Positions 8,889 through 16,238 of a stretch of 64,000 nt of DNA are shown piece after piece. Position 1 is the first letter of the stretch. Each line of letters begins with the position of its first letter. The stretch lies in NCBI GenBank assembly GCA_001898335.1, contig MKTS01000015.1, positions 152,779 through 216,778 of the forward strand. The letters run 5' to 3'. Made by a program: the position numbers and the translations under genes. Source of the stretch: Mucilaginibacter sp. 44-25. Its GTDB lineage: Bacteria > Bacteroidota > Bacteroidia > Sphingobacteriales > Sphingobacteriaceae. The notes under the pieces are model-generated. The model did no database searches, was not told where the DNA came from, and saw only the letters and a list, made by a program, of their open reading frames with translations.

Positions 8889-9299
8889 ATGAAAAAACTC
8901 TTATCTATTATCTGCGTAGCTGTTATTGCACTTACAGCAGCATCATGTAAAAAAGAAACTGTTGTACAAGGTGGTAATACTAATCGCACAGTTTACGCAA
9001 CAAATGTTTCTAACTGGCAACTGGTAACCGATGGCGGTGGTTCTTACGTAATGGACATTAATGTACCAGCCCTGGATAAAACCTACAGCGAAAATGGCGC
9101 CGTATTAGTTTACATAGCGCCTCCGGGCAGTACTGAGTGGGAACAGATCCCTGAAACCTTTAACGGCCGCGCTTACAGCTTTACGCATGATGTAGGCCGA
9201 GTATCTATTTACGCGCAAAACCCTTCAGGTTCGGGTACGCCTGTCTTGCCTCCGGCTATCGACGTGAAGATCGTATTGATCGATTCTAATATTAATTAA
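8889..9299 (+). CDS. small lipoprotein, function unknown
   Basis: 136 residues. MKKLLSIICVAVIALTAASC is a lipoprotein signal with the lipobox ending in Cys20, followed by KK, so export to the outer or inner membrane is likely. The mature part is beta-rich, with repeated polar and aromatic positions (NWQLVTDGGGSYVMDI, VLVYIAPPGSTEWEQIP). I do not recognise a named family. It is flanked by terminators on both sides and is therefore monocistronic. Annotation rests on the signal and open frame only. Confidence 0.75.
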   Translation: MKKLLSIICVAVIALTAASCKKETVVQGGNTNRTVYATNVSNWQLVTDGGGSYVMDINVPALDKTYSENGAVLVYIAPPGSTEWEQIPETFNGRAYSFTHDVGRVSIYAQNPSGSGTPVLPPAIDVKIVLIDSNIN

Positions 9300-9314
9300 T
9301 TACAATAAAGATAT

Positions 9315-9356
9315 AAAACAAGAAGAGCGGGCCTAATGGTCCGCTCTTCTTGTTTT
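9315..9356. terminator. bidirectional terminator
   Basis: AAAACAAGAAGAGCGG (9315-9330) pairs perfectly with CCGCTCTTCTTGTTTT (9341-9356), between the convergent lipoprotein and fabI genes. Confidence 0.92.
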
Positions 9357-9374
9357 ATATACCACCTTTAAGGT

Positions 9375-10187
9375 TTATTTCTCCATTTGCTCAATAACCG
9401 CCTGGGTTACACCGGTGAAAGAGAAACCACCATCGTGGAAAAGGTTTTGCATAGTTACCATGCGGGTAAGGTCGCTAAACAGGGTTACGCAGTAATCAGC
9501 GCATTGGTTAGCGTCAGCGTTGCCCAGGGGGCTCATCTTTTCGGCATAATTAATAAAACCATCAAAGCCCTTTACGCCGCTACCTGCGGTAGTACGGGTT
9601 GGCGATTGTGATACCGTGTTGATACGCACGTGCTTTTTAACACCATACTGGTAACCAAAGTTACGGGCTATACTTTCCAGGTAGGCTTTATTATCGGCCA
9701 TATCATTATAGTCAGGGAATACGCGTTGAGCGGCAATATACGTAAGTGCCAGTACAGAACCCCACTCGTTAATGGCGTCCATTTTCATGGCTGTTTGCAG
9801 CACACGGTGAAAGCTTAACGCTGATATATCTAAACCTTTATGGGTAAACTCGTAGTTGTTTTCGGCATAGGTTAAACCCTTACGCACGTTAAGGCTCATG
9901 CCAATAGAGTGCAAAATAAAATCAACACCGCCGCCAAAGTGCTCCAGTGTTTTGGTGAACAGGTTATTAATATCTTCAGTGCTGGTAACATCAGCCGGGA
10001 TAACCGGCGCGTTGCATTCTTCGGCAAGTTTGTTTAACTCGCCCATGCGCAAAGCCAGCGGAGAGTTGGTTAAAACTATTTCAGCGCCTTCTTCGTGGCA
10101 GCGTTGTGCTACCTTCCACGCGATCGACTGCTCGTTAAGCGCGCCAAATATGATACCTTTTTTGCCCTTTAATAAATTGTAAGCCAT
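9375..10187 (-). CDS. fabI: enoyl-[acyl-carrier-protein] reductase (NADH), FabI
   Basis: 270 residues, FabI length. The N-terminal GIIFGALNEQSIAW is the FabI variant of the nucleotide-binding loop. Catalytic region: Tyr150 (LTYIAAQR), Tyr160 and Lys167 (YNDMADNK), which align with the Tyr-Tyr-Lys set of E. coli FabI. The enzyme reduces trans-2-enoyl-ACP in the last step of each fatty acid elongation cycle and is the target of triclosan-type inhibitors. It is downstream of recN on the same strand, separated by an inverted-repeat element at 10245-10329. Confidence 0.95.
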   Translation of the reverse strand: MAYNLLKGKKGIIFGALNEQSIAWKVAQRCHEEGAEIVLTNSPLALRMGELNKLAEECNAPVIPADVTSTEDINNLFTKTLEHFGGGVDFILHSIGMSLNVRKGLTYAENNYEFTHKGLDISALSFHRVLQTAMKMDAINEWGSVLALTYIAAQRVFPDYNDMADNKAYLESIARNFGYQYGVKKHVRINTVSQSPTRTTAGSGVKGFDGFINYAEKMSPLGNADANQCADYCVTLFSDLTRMVTMQNLFHDGGFSFTGVTQAVIEQMEK

Positions 10188-10244
10188 CTATTTTAAGTTT
10201 GGTTTGAAGCTGTAAAGTTATAAAATTAGTTTGCAGTTTACTAC

Positions 10245-10329
10245 TTGTCATGCTGAACGTGAGTGAAGCATCTGTTTGCGTATATACATAGTGTACAACA
10301 GATTCTTCGCTGTCGCTCAGAATGACAAA
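10245..10329. repeat. imperfect long inverted repeat (REP/MITE-like)
   Basis: The left arm (10245-10278, beginning TTGTCATGCTGAACG) and right arm (10296-10329, ending CGCTCAGAATGACAA) are about 34 bases each. They are mostly complementary, with mismatches, around a 17-base loop. It lies between the recN stop and the fabI promoter region. This motif style is one I know as widespread in Bacteroidota intergenic regions; copy number here is one. Confidence 0.75.
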
Positions 10330-10334
10330 ATGAT

Positions 10335-12056
10335 TTACAGCGAAAGCAATTCCCTCGCGTTTTGCAACGCGCTTTCTCCCGGGTTATCTCCACTCAGCAT
10401 TTTGGCTATTTCGGTAACACGTTCTTCGGGGCTAAGCTTTTTCAAACGGGTGTTGGTAATGCTGCCTTCATTATCCTTGTAAACAAAATAATGGCTGCTG
10501 CCTTTGCCGGCTATTTGCGGCAGGTGGGTTATGGTGATCACCTGCAGGTTCTGCGATAGACGTTCCATCACCAGACCTACCTTGTTGGCCACTTCGCCAC
10601 TTACACCGGTATCTATCTCATCAAAAATGATAGTTGGCAACGCGGTGTATTCGGCAATGATGGATTTAATGCTCAGCATTAAGCGGCTTAATTCACCGCC
10701 TGATGCCACCTTGCTCATATCGGCCAACGCATGGCCCTTATTAGCCGAGAACATGAAACGAATAGAATCAATGCCGTTTTTGGTAAGATGGTCTGTAAGT
10801 CCGTTAGTCCGTGAGTCCGCAGAAGAATTTGTCTTTCCGACTTCCGGACTTTCTGACTTCGCGACTTCCTGCTCTATATTTAACGCCGAATTATTCATAC
10901 CCATTTCGGCAAGGGTAGCCAGTACTTTATCCTCAATAACCGGTATAGCTTTTTTACGATTGGTGGAAAGCTGCGTCGCCAGTTGCTCAAGTTCATGCCG
11001 GGCGGCATTTATCTCTTGTTGCAACTTCTCTACCGCCTCATCGCCGAAAACGGCTTGCTGTATCTTGTCAGACAGGTCATTTTGAATATCCAAAAGCTCC
11101 TGATTGGTGCTTACGCGATGTTTCTTTTGCAGATTGTAGATAAGGCTTAACCGGGTATTTACTTCTTCGGCACGGGCCTCATCGGTAAAGGTTTTCTGTT
11201 CAATATTCTCTAATTCGGCCGCTATATCTTTCAGCTCTATCAGCGTGCTTTTTAAACGCTCATTTAAAGCTTCTACTTCGGTATTATATTTTTCAATACC
11301 ATTAAGCTGCTGGCCGGCCTCGCGTAATTGGATAATAGCGGAAGTTTCTCCTTCGTGCATCAGGTAGTGCGCGCCAAGCAGGTTGCGTTTTATTTCTTCG
11401 GCGTTGTTAAGGGTAGCCAGTTCTTTTTCCAGGCCGTCCTGTTCATCTTCGGCTAAGGCGGCTTTCTCCAGTTCATCAAACTGGAACTGGTAGTAATCAA
11501 GGTCGGCTTTGGCTTTATCGTTTTCCTCTATCAGTTGTTGCAGGCGGCTTAACGATTTACGATACGCGCGATATTTGGTACGGTATTGAGCTAACAGATC
11601 GGTATGCCCGGCAACGCCATCTACCACCAATAGCTGAAACTCCGGGTCGTTTATTTCGCGGGTGGCATGCTGCGAGTGGATATCGATCAGCTTTTCGCCC
11701 AACTGCTTTAGCGTATTCAGGTTAACTGGCGTATCATTCACAAAAGCGCGCGATTTGCCATCAGCAGATATTTCGCGGCGCAATACCGTTTCACTTTCGT
11801 GGTCGAGGTCGTTATCCTCAAAAAAGTCAGTAAGATGAAACCCTGCAATTTTGAAAGCCCCCTCTATCACACACTTTTTCTGCTGGTTAAAAAAGTAACG
11901 ACTCTCCGCACGTTGACCTAATATCAGCGACAGCGCACCCAGGATGATAGATTTACCGGCTCCGGTTTCGCCCGTTAATATGTTCAAACCTTTATCAAAA
12001 TTGATTTCCAGGTTATCTATCAGCGCATAGTTTTGAATGGTTAGCCTTTGAAGCAT
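10335..12056 (-). CDS. recN: DNA repair protein RecN
   Basis: 573 residues. SMC-like: the N-terminal Walker A GETGAGKS is at 29-36. Long coiled coils occupy roughly 155-215 and 240-370. The C-terminal signature SGGELSRLMLSIK is near 452 and Walker B TIIFDEIDTGVSG near 475. RecN bridges DNA ends during double-strand break repair by recombination. Odd feature: residues about 399-426 (rich in Ser, Thr, Asn, Asp) are encoded by sequence made of short repeated words (GACTTCC/GTCCGT types). It looks like an intergenic repeat inserted in frame. A hairpin plus T run ends exactly at the start codon. Confidence 0.93.
   Translation of the reverse strand: MLQRLTIQNYALIDNLEINFDKGLNILTGETGAGKSIILGALSLILGQRAESRYFFNQQKKCVIEGAFKIAGFHLTDFFEDNDLDHESETVLRREISADGKSRAFVNDTPVNLNTLKQLGEKLIDIHSQHATREINDPEFQLLVVDGVAGHTDLLAQYRTKYRAYRKSLSRLQQLIEENDKAKADLDYYQFQFDELEKAALAEDEQDGLEKELATLNNAEEIKRNLLGAHYLMHEGETSAIIQLREAGQQLNGIEKYNTEVEALNERLKSTLIELKDIAAELENIEQKTFTDEARAEEVNTRLSLIYNLQKKHRVSTNQELLDIQNDLSDKIQQAVFGDEAVEKLQQEINAARHELEQLATQLSTNRKKAIPVIEDKVLATLAEMGMNNSALNIEQEVAKSESPEVGKTNSSADSRTNGLTDHLTKNGIDSIRFMFSANKGHALADMSKVASGGELSRLMLSIKSIIAEYTALPTIIFDEIDTGVSGEVANKVGLVMERLSQNLQVITITHLPQIAGKGSSHYFVYKDNEGSITNTRLKKLSPEERVTEIAKMLSGDNPGESALQNARELLSL
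10779..10865. repeat. short-word repeat inside recN
   Basis: The plus strand shows GTCCGTTAGTCCGTGAGTCC followed by GACTTCCGGACTTTCTGACT-type units. These direct and inverted short words resemble the intergenic word repeats of this window, but sit inside the open reading frame between the second coiled coil and the C-terminal ATPase half. Confidence 0.5.
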
Positions 12057-12086
12057 AAAAAAAGTATCCCCTTTTATGAGGATACT
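12057..12086 (-). terminator. hairpin with T run abutting the recN start
   Basis: On the minus strand AGTATCC (12086-12080) pairs with GGATACT (12069-12063), followed by seven T immediately before the recN ATG. It has intrinsic terminator form. It could terminate the M56 gene transcript or attenuate recN. Confidence 0.65.
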
Positions 12087-12116
12087 AAATTACTAATTTT
12101 ATTGGGATTAGTTGGA

Positions 12117-12187
12117 GAACGGTTAATAGTGATTAGTGAATTGTGATTAGTTACTAATTGGATATTCGATGCACAAACTAACCGTTC
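12117..12187. repeat. word-repeat region with 9-bp inverted ends
   Basis: GAACGGTTA (12117-12125) and TAACCGTTC (12179-12187) enclose repeated GATTAGT words. Between the M56 gene stop and recN. Confidence 0.5.
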
Positions 12188-12196
12188 ACTATTCTA

Positions 12197-14209
12197 TTAA
12201 TTTTCAGCAGGTGCTTGCTTAATGGGTTCATCATCAATACGAACATCGTCTTCCAGTTTAACTTCAGGCAAGTCGGCGTCAGGATGTGCCGCGCGATATG
12301 CCGCCAGTTTCTTACGGAATGTGGGGCTTGACGTGTAATCGTTTAACCTTTTGGTAGCATCTTTAAGCGCCCTTTGTTCATCGCGTATTTGCGGGCTGTT
12401 GGTTATATCGCTCATTTGCTTACCAAGCTGGCGCATTTTAGCCTCGGTAGCTTTCATATCCTTGCCGGCATAAGCGTTGCGCATACGTTCACCGGCTTGT
12501 TTCATGGCTTGCTGTTGTTTAACCATCTCCGGATCGTTGCTAATGGCTTTCATTTGATCGCCAAGGTCCTTCATTTGTGTATTCAGGTCTTTCACATCAG
12601 CCGGGATGTTTTTTTCCAATTCGTCCTTGTATTTTCTGTAGTTAGGATCCCAGTCTTTTTCTTGATAACTGTGCGTGGCGTCCAGGTCAATATTGTATTT
12701 CTTGGCGATGCGGGCATTAAGAGCTTTAAACTCTTTTGAATCATAATATTTACCCATCTTCTCGCCAACGGCGCCCATGCGGCTACCCAGTTTTTCCATT
12801 TCCTTGCCTTTGCCATCCCATAACTTTCCGTAATCGGCAGCTGCGAGTTCCTGGGCTTTAAGCGATTGTTTAACGGCATCACTTTCGTAATAAGCCGACA
12901 TTTCGGCACCTAACTTTTCCAGTTGCGCGCTTTGCGCTTTAAAATCGGGGCTATCGTAATATTTGCCAATTGCTTCGCCGTGTTTCTCCACTTCTTTGCT
13001 TAGCCTGTCAAGCTCCGCATCTTTAAAGCCACTGTAGTTTACGCCACCAATGTAGTGGTTATCCCATGAACGGACATGGGTAACTGCTTTTCTTTTAGCG
13101 GTCCTGGCAGCTTTCGCGGGCTGTTTAGCCGGGATGGTATCGCCGGTAATGATAGTTTTGATGGCAGGCACCAGGGCTTTTACTGAAACTTTACCTTGTG
13201 CTATCTCGGGTTTTAATAGCGCTATACTACAGGCGCTAACGGTTAATATAAGCATAGCCACTATTGTTGGCCTAATGCTTGGGATTTGTTTTTTAGTTTT
13301 CATGATACGTTCAATACGGTTTAACAAATGGTACTTTTTACCTGTTACCGCCAGCGCTAACTGTAACTGGTTTTGGCGGCTCTGTTCAAGCTTAAACAAA
13401 GCCTTAGCGTATATAACCGGCGTAGCTGTTGCGTTTACTACCATGTCGTCACATGCGTTCTCGCGTTCTTCGCCAATTATTTTGTTGATCAACAATACAC
13501 AGGGATTAAAGAACAACAGTGTGGCAATCACCTGCTGCAGCAGATTAACCAGGTAGTCGTTACGTTTAATATGTGCAAGCTCGTGTAAAAGGATGGCCTC
13601 AATTTCATCGGCCTCCAGGTATGTAGAAAGTGTTACGGGCAGCAATATTACCGGTTTAAGGTAACCCGCAATGCAGGGCACATCAACCATAGCGCTAAAG
13701 CCTACCTGTACTTTTTTAGTGATCTCGAATTTTGCGGCAAACCGGCTGATCTGCGATTGCAGCTGCACGCCAAGGCTCATACCGCGCTTAATAGCTTTTA
13801 TGCGGTGGTGCGCAAACACCACTTTACCTACGTTAAGCAGTAAGCCCATCGCATAAGCACCAGCTATATAAGGCATATAGTTCTGTATGGTATAATAATA
13901 GCGTACCGAAGCGGCATCAACGTTCCTGAATGGCTTTGGTAATTCCATCAGGAGCGGCATATTGGCCAGCGTAGTGGGTTGGGTAAGCCAATTATAAGCC
14001 TGTACCTCATTAACCAGGGTGTAGCCAAACCATACGGTAATGGCTAATAACGCAGCCACGGCAAGTAAATATTTATGCGAAGCCGTTAACCAGCGGTTTG
14101 CTGCCAGCAAAGCTACCTTGAGTAAAAAATAGATAAAAAGCCCCTGCCACAGCGAGTGCACAATAGCAATGCCTAATACCTGGCTGATGTTGTAAAGGAT
14201 GTTTTGCAT
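12197..14209 (-). CDS. BlaR1/MecR1-type M56 metallopeptidase sensor with helical repeat ectodomain
   Basis: 670 residues. The N-terminal half has membrane helices around 12-36, 46-64 and 112-132. A zinc-protease site HELAH lies at 209-213, with a downstream EERENACDD segment providing the third ligand. A last helix near 314-331 follows. The C-terminal 330 residues are predicted extracytoplasmic. They lack the penicillin-binding domain of BlaR1 and instead carry degenerate repeats of about 30 residues (KYYDSPDFKAQSAQLEKLG, AYYESDAVKQSLKAQ, KYYDSKEFKALNARI). Family knowledge: signal detection activates the protease, which leads to cleavage of the BlaI repressor encoded just upstream. The stimulus is unknown and is probably not a beta-lactam. 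Confidence 0.88.
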   Translation of the reverse strand: MQNILYNISQVLGIAIVHSLWQGLFIYFLLKVALLAANRWLTASHKYLLAVAALLAITVWFGYTLVNEVQAYNWLTQPTTLANMPLLMELPKPFRNVDAASVRYYYTIQNYMPYIAGAYAMGLLLNVGKVVFAHHRIKAIKRGMSLGVQLQSQISRFAAKFEITKKVQVGFSAMVDVPCIAGYLKPVILLPVTLSTYLEADEIEAILLHELAHIKRNDYLVNLLQQVIATLLFFNPCVLLINKIIGEERENACDDMVVNATATPVIYAKALFKLEQSRQNQLQLALAVTGKKYHLLNRIERIMKTKKQIPSIRPTIVAMLILTVSACSIALLKPEIAQGKVSVKALVPAIKTIITGDTIPAKQPAKAARTAKRKAVTHVRSWDNHYIGGVNYSGFKDAELDRLSKEVEKHGEAIGKYYDSPDFKAQSAQLEKLGAEMSAYYESDAVKQSLKAQELAAADYGKLWDGKGKEMEKLGSRMGAVGEKMGKYYDSKEFKALNARIAKKYNIDLDATHSYQEKDWDPNYRKYKDELEKNIPADVKDLNTQMKDLGDQMKAISNDPEMVKQQQAMKQAGERMRNAYAGKDMKATEAKMRQLGKQMSDITNSPQIRDEQRALKDATKRLNDYTSSPTFRKKLAAYRAAHPDADLPEVKLEDDVRIDDEPIKQAPAEN

Positions 14210-14276
14210 AACAGTTTTTTTTGAAATTCTAAAAGCTAAACTCTAATAAGAAACTCTAAATTCTAATTGTTACCCT

Positions 14277-14313
14277 GATCTCTAATCTCTAATCTCTAAT
14301 TAACTAATCTCTA
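14277..14313. repeat. CTCTAAT heptamer tandem repeat
   Basis: About five consecutive or near-consecutive copies of TCTCTAA-type units in the gap between the BlaI-type gene and the M56 gene. Looser copies (AAACTCTAAATTCTAATTG) extend left to 14224. Confidence 0.7.
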
Positions 14314-14688
14314 TTTTTCGCCCCCCTCAAACTGATCGAGGAAGTTCTTGATAGCGTCTATCTCGTCTTTTGAGGCACGGTGCTGTCCCAGGGCTTGTAT
14401 CACCAGGTCGGCAGTGGAGCCTTTAAACACAGTCGATAGTATTTTGTCCAAAGCGCCCTGTTGTGCCTGCTCACGGGTGATGAGCGCTTTATATAAATGC
14501 GTTTTTGAGGTGGTATCGCGCTCTACCAAACCTTTATCATGCATGATCTGCATCAGCTTAAGAGTGGTGGTATATCCTGCATCCTTGCTTTTTGCCAGTT
14601 CGTCATGCACGTCGCGTACGCTGCACTGCCCTTTTTTCCAAATGATCTGTAATATCTCCAGTTCGCTTTCCGTTGGTTTTAAATCCAT
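14311..14688 (-). CDS. BlaI/MecI/CopY-family transcriptional repressor
   Basis: 125 residues, standard for the family. The N-terminal winged helix (PTESELEILQIIWKKGQCSV, then DAGYTTTLKLMQIMHDKGLV and the wing RDTTSKTHLYKAL) is followed by a helical dimerisation region with TREQAQQGALDKIL and a C-terminal helix. Such repressors bind palindromes as dimers and are cleaved when the partner M56 sensor is activated. The gene is the first in an operon with the M56 gene, 101 bases apart, and has a 44-bp dyad over its own promoter, pointing to autorepression (inference). Confidence 0.93.
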   Translation of the reverse strand: MDLKPTESELEILQIIWKKGQCSVRDVHDELAKSKDAGYTTTLKLMQIMHDKGLVERDTTSKTHLYKALITREQAQQGALDKILSTVFKGSTADLVIQALGQHRASKDEIDAIKNFLDQFEGGEK

Positions 14689-14699
14689 CTTTTTCTCTA

Positions 14700-14743
14700 T
14701 CTACGAATTTCCTCGTACAAATATGTACGACATTTTTCGTAGA
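14700..14743. promoter_or_regulatory. BlaI-type operator, 44-bp nested dyad overlapping the promoter
   Basis: Two inverted repeats share one centre (14721.5). The outer is TCTACGAA (14700-14707)/TTCGTAGA (14736-14743); the inner is CGTACA (14714-14719)/TGTACG (14724-14729). On the minus strand a -7-like box CATATTTG (14725-14718) lies inside the dyad, with TTTG (14749-14746) 20 bases upstream. Binding would therefore block RNA polymerase. Confidence 0.8.
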
Positions 14744-14873
14744 TGCAAATTTATTTTGAAATTTATTTTTTGCTTCCTGTATAATAGACGCATAATTGGC
14801 TACGGCGTTACAGGTAAAGCAAGGCAATTGTCATATAAAAGCAGCATAACGGGGCATTTAAAGGGCTACATCG

Positions 14874-14881
14874 TATATTTG
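14874..14881 (+). promoter_or_regulatory. -7 box four bases before a start codon
   Basis: TATATTTG fits TAnnTTTG exactly, with only CGTT between it and the ATG at 14886. If used, transcription begins at or next to the A of ATG. No good -33 box. Confidence 0.45.
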
Positions 14882-14885
14882 CGTT

Positions 14886-15656
14886 ATGGAAATTTACACC
14901 CTTAGCGAAGGCTCTTATTCTGTTGACAGTACAAAAAAGTTTATCCCCTTTAACCCCGAAACAGATAATCGCAGGGACCGCCCGGGGTCGTTATTTATCC
15001 ATGTTAACCCGTTCCTCATCAAAACCGCGGATGATCTGATACTGCTTGATGCCGGTTTGGGCTATAAAGATACCAGGGATGAGTTGATACTGCACCAGAA
15101 TATCCGTAATGCGGGTTTTGAACCGGAAGAGGTAACGCTGGTGCTGATGTCGCACCTGCATTACGACCACTCTGGGGGGCTGGTGGTTGAGCGGGGCGGT
15201 CAGTTATTACCCAGCTTTCCGCAGGCGCGCCACGTAATACAACGCCAGGAATTTGAGTTTGCATTAACCGGTACATCAAGCTCATACCATAAGGAAATAT
15301 TTGAGGCCTTACAGCAAAGCGCTACTATTGATTTTGTAGATGGAGATGGCGAATATAAGCAAGGTATAAGTTACGAGCTATCGGCAGGGCACAGCAAATT
15401 TCACCAGGTTTTCTGGATGGAGTTTGAAGGGAAAAAAGTGTTCTTTGGCGGCGATGAACTACCGGAACCCGAACAACTGATCAGGAAGTTTGTGGCTAAA
15501 TATGACTACGACGGGCAGCGTTCTGCCGAATTACGCATACAGTACGGAAAAAAAGCGGCGGCAGAGGGCGATATCTGCCTGTTCTATCATTCACGTAACA
15601 TCACCGCAGGTACGATCAGCTACAATGGCGAACAGTTTACCGTTAACACTATTTAA
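14886..15656 (+). CDS. metallo-beta-lactamase-fold hydrolase (lactonase-like)
   Basis: 256 residues, no signal peptide. The metal site SHLHYDH gives His90, His92, Asp94 and His95. His169 (SAGHS), Asp190 (FGGDE) and a late His in LFYHSRNI complete a dinuclear zinc site. The length and N-terminal region resemble the quorum-quenching lactonase/AttM side of the superfamily, but the substrate cannot be assigned from sequence. Its stop overlaps the stop of the convergent response-regulator gene by four bases. It might be read from a leaderless mRNA (see 14874). Confidence 0.85.
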   Translation: MEIYTLSEGSYSVDSTKKFIPFNPETDNRRDRPGSLFIHVNPFLIKTADDLILLDAGLGYKDTRDELILHQNIRNAGFEPEEVTLVLMSHLHYDHSGGLVVERGGQLLPSFPQARHVIQRQEFEFALTGTSSSYHKEIFEALQQSATIDFVDGDGEYKQGISYELSAGHSKFHQVFWMEFEGKKVFFGGDELPEPEQLIRKFVAKYDYDGQRSAELRIQYGKKAAAEGDICLFYHSRNITAGTISYNGEQFTVNTI

Positions 15657-16069
15657 AAAGAAACCCCAAAGAGCTCTTTGATCTTTTCGACGTTCAGAGG
15701 TTTAGATATAAAATCTTTCACAAGCGGGTAGGAGCGGGCCTTGTTAATATCATTACTGAATACCGACGAAGAAATAATATAGATCTTGGTTTTCGCCAGC
15801 GGATCGATGTTGAGGCGTTTATATTCGTCCAGAAACTCCCAGCCATTCATGATAGGCATATTAATATCCAGCAAAATATAATCTGGTAATTTATTAGGGT
15901 CGTTTTGCTGTATCTCCAACAGCTGGTCAATAGCGAATTTACCATTCAGGCAGGCCATAATCTCAGTATTGGTCAAAGCTTTCTTGATCAACTTTATCGA
16001 AATAAAGTTGTTTATCTCATCATCATCAACCAATAAAACGCTTACAGTTCTGTCGTTATTAGGGCTCAT
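15653..16069 (-). CDS. single-domain response regulator (CheY-like)
   Basis: 138 residues forming one receiver domain with no output domain. The acidic pocket is VDDDE (15-18 region). The phosphoacceptor is Asp68 (ILLDINMP), the switch Ser100 (YIISSS) and Lys123 (FISKPL). Stand-alone receivers of this kind in Bacteroidota usually act with hybrid or PAS-containing histidine kinases by protein contact. No kinase gene lies in the window. Single-gene unit, convergent and overlapping by four bases with the hydrolase gene. Confidence 0.92.
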   Translation of the reverse strand: MSPNNDRTVSVLLVDDDEINNFISIKLIKKALTNTEIMACLNGKFAIDQLLEIQQNDPNKLPDYILLDINMPIMNGWEFLDEYKRLNIDPLAKTKIYIISSSVFSNDINKARSYPLVKDFISKPLNVEKIKELFGVSF

Positions 16070-16145
16070 AGTATCATTATACGTATCAAACTAAAAAAAG
16101 GTTTTACCCCCTTTAGTTGTAAAGTGCGTTTTTTATCAAATTCTT

Positions 16146-16181
16146 AAAAAAAGCGGAGCCTTCCCATAAAGGTAAGGCTCC
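16146..16181 (-). terminator. gcvP terminator
   Basis: GGAGCCTT (16155-16162) with AAGGCTCC (16174-16181), followed on the minus strand by a T run (16152-16146). Confidence 0.88.
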
Positions 16182-16238
16182 ACAAATATGTTTATCAGGC
16201 ACTTATTGTGCTGAAAGACAAATAGAGAATAATTATAA

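Noticed and set aside
8882..8889. TACATTTA as a -7 box at the lipoprotein start
   Set aside because: Mismatch at the last G and it overlaps the start codon.
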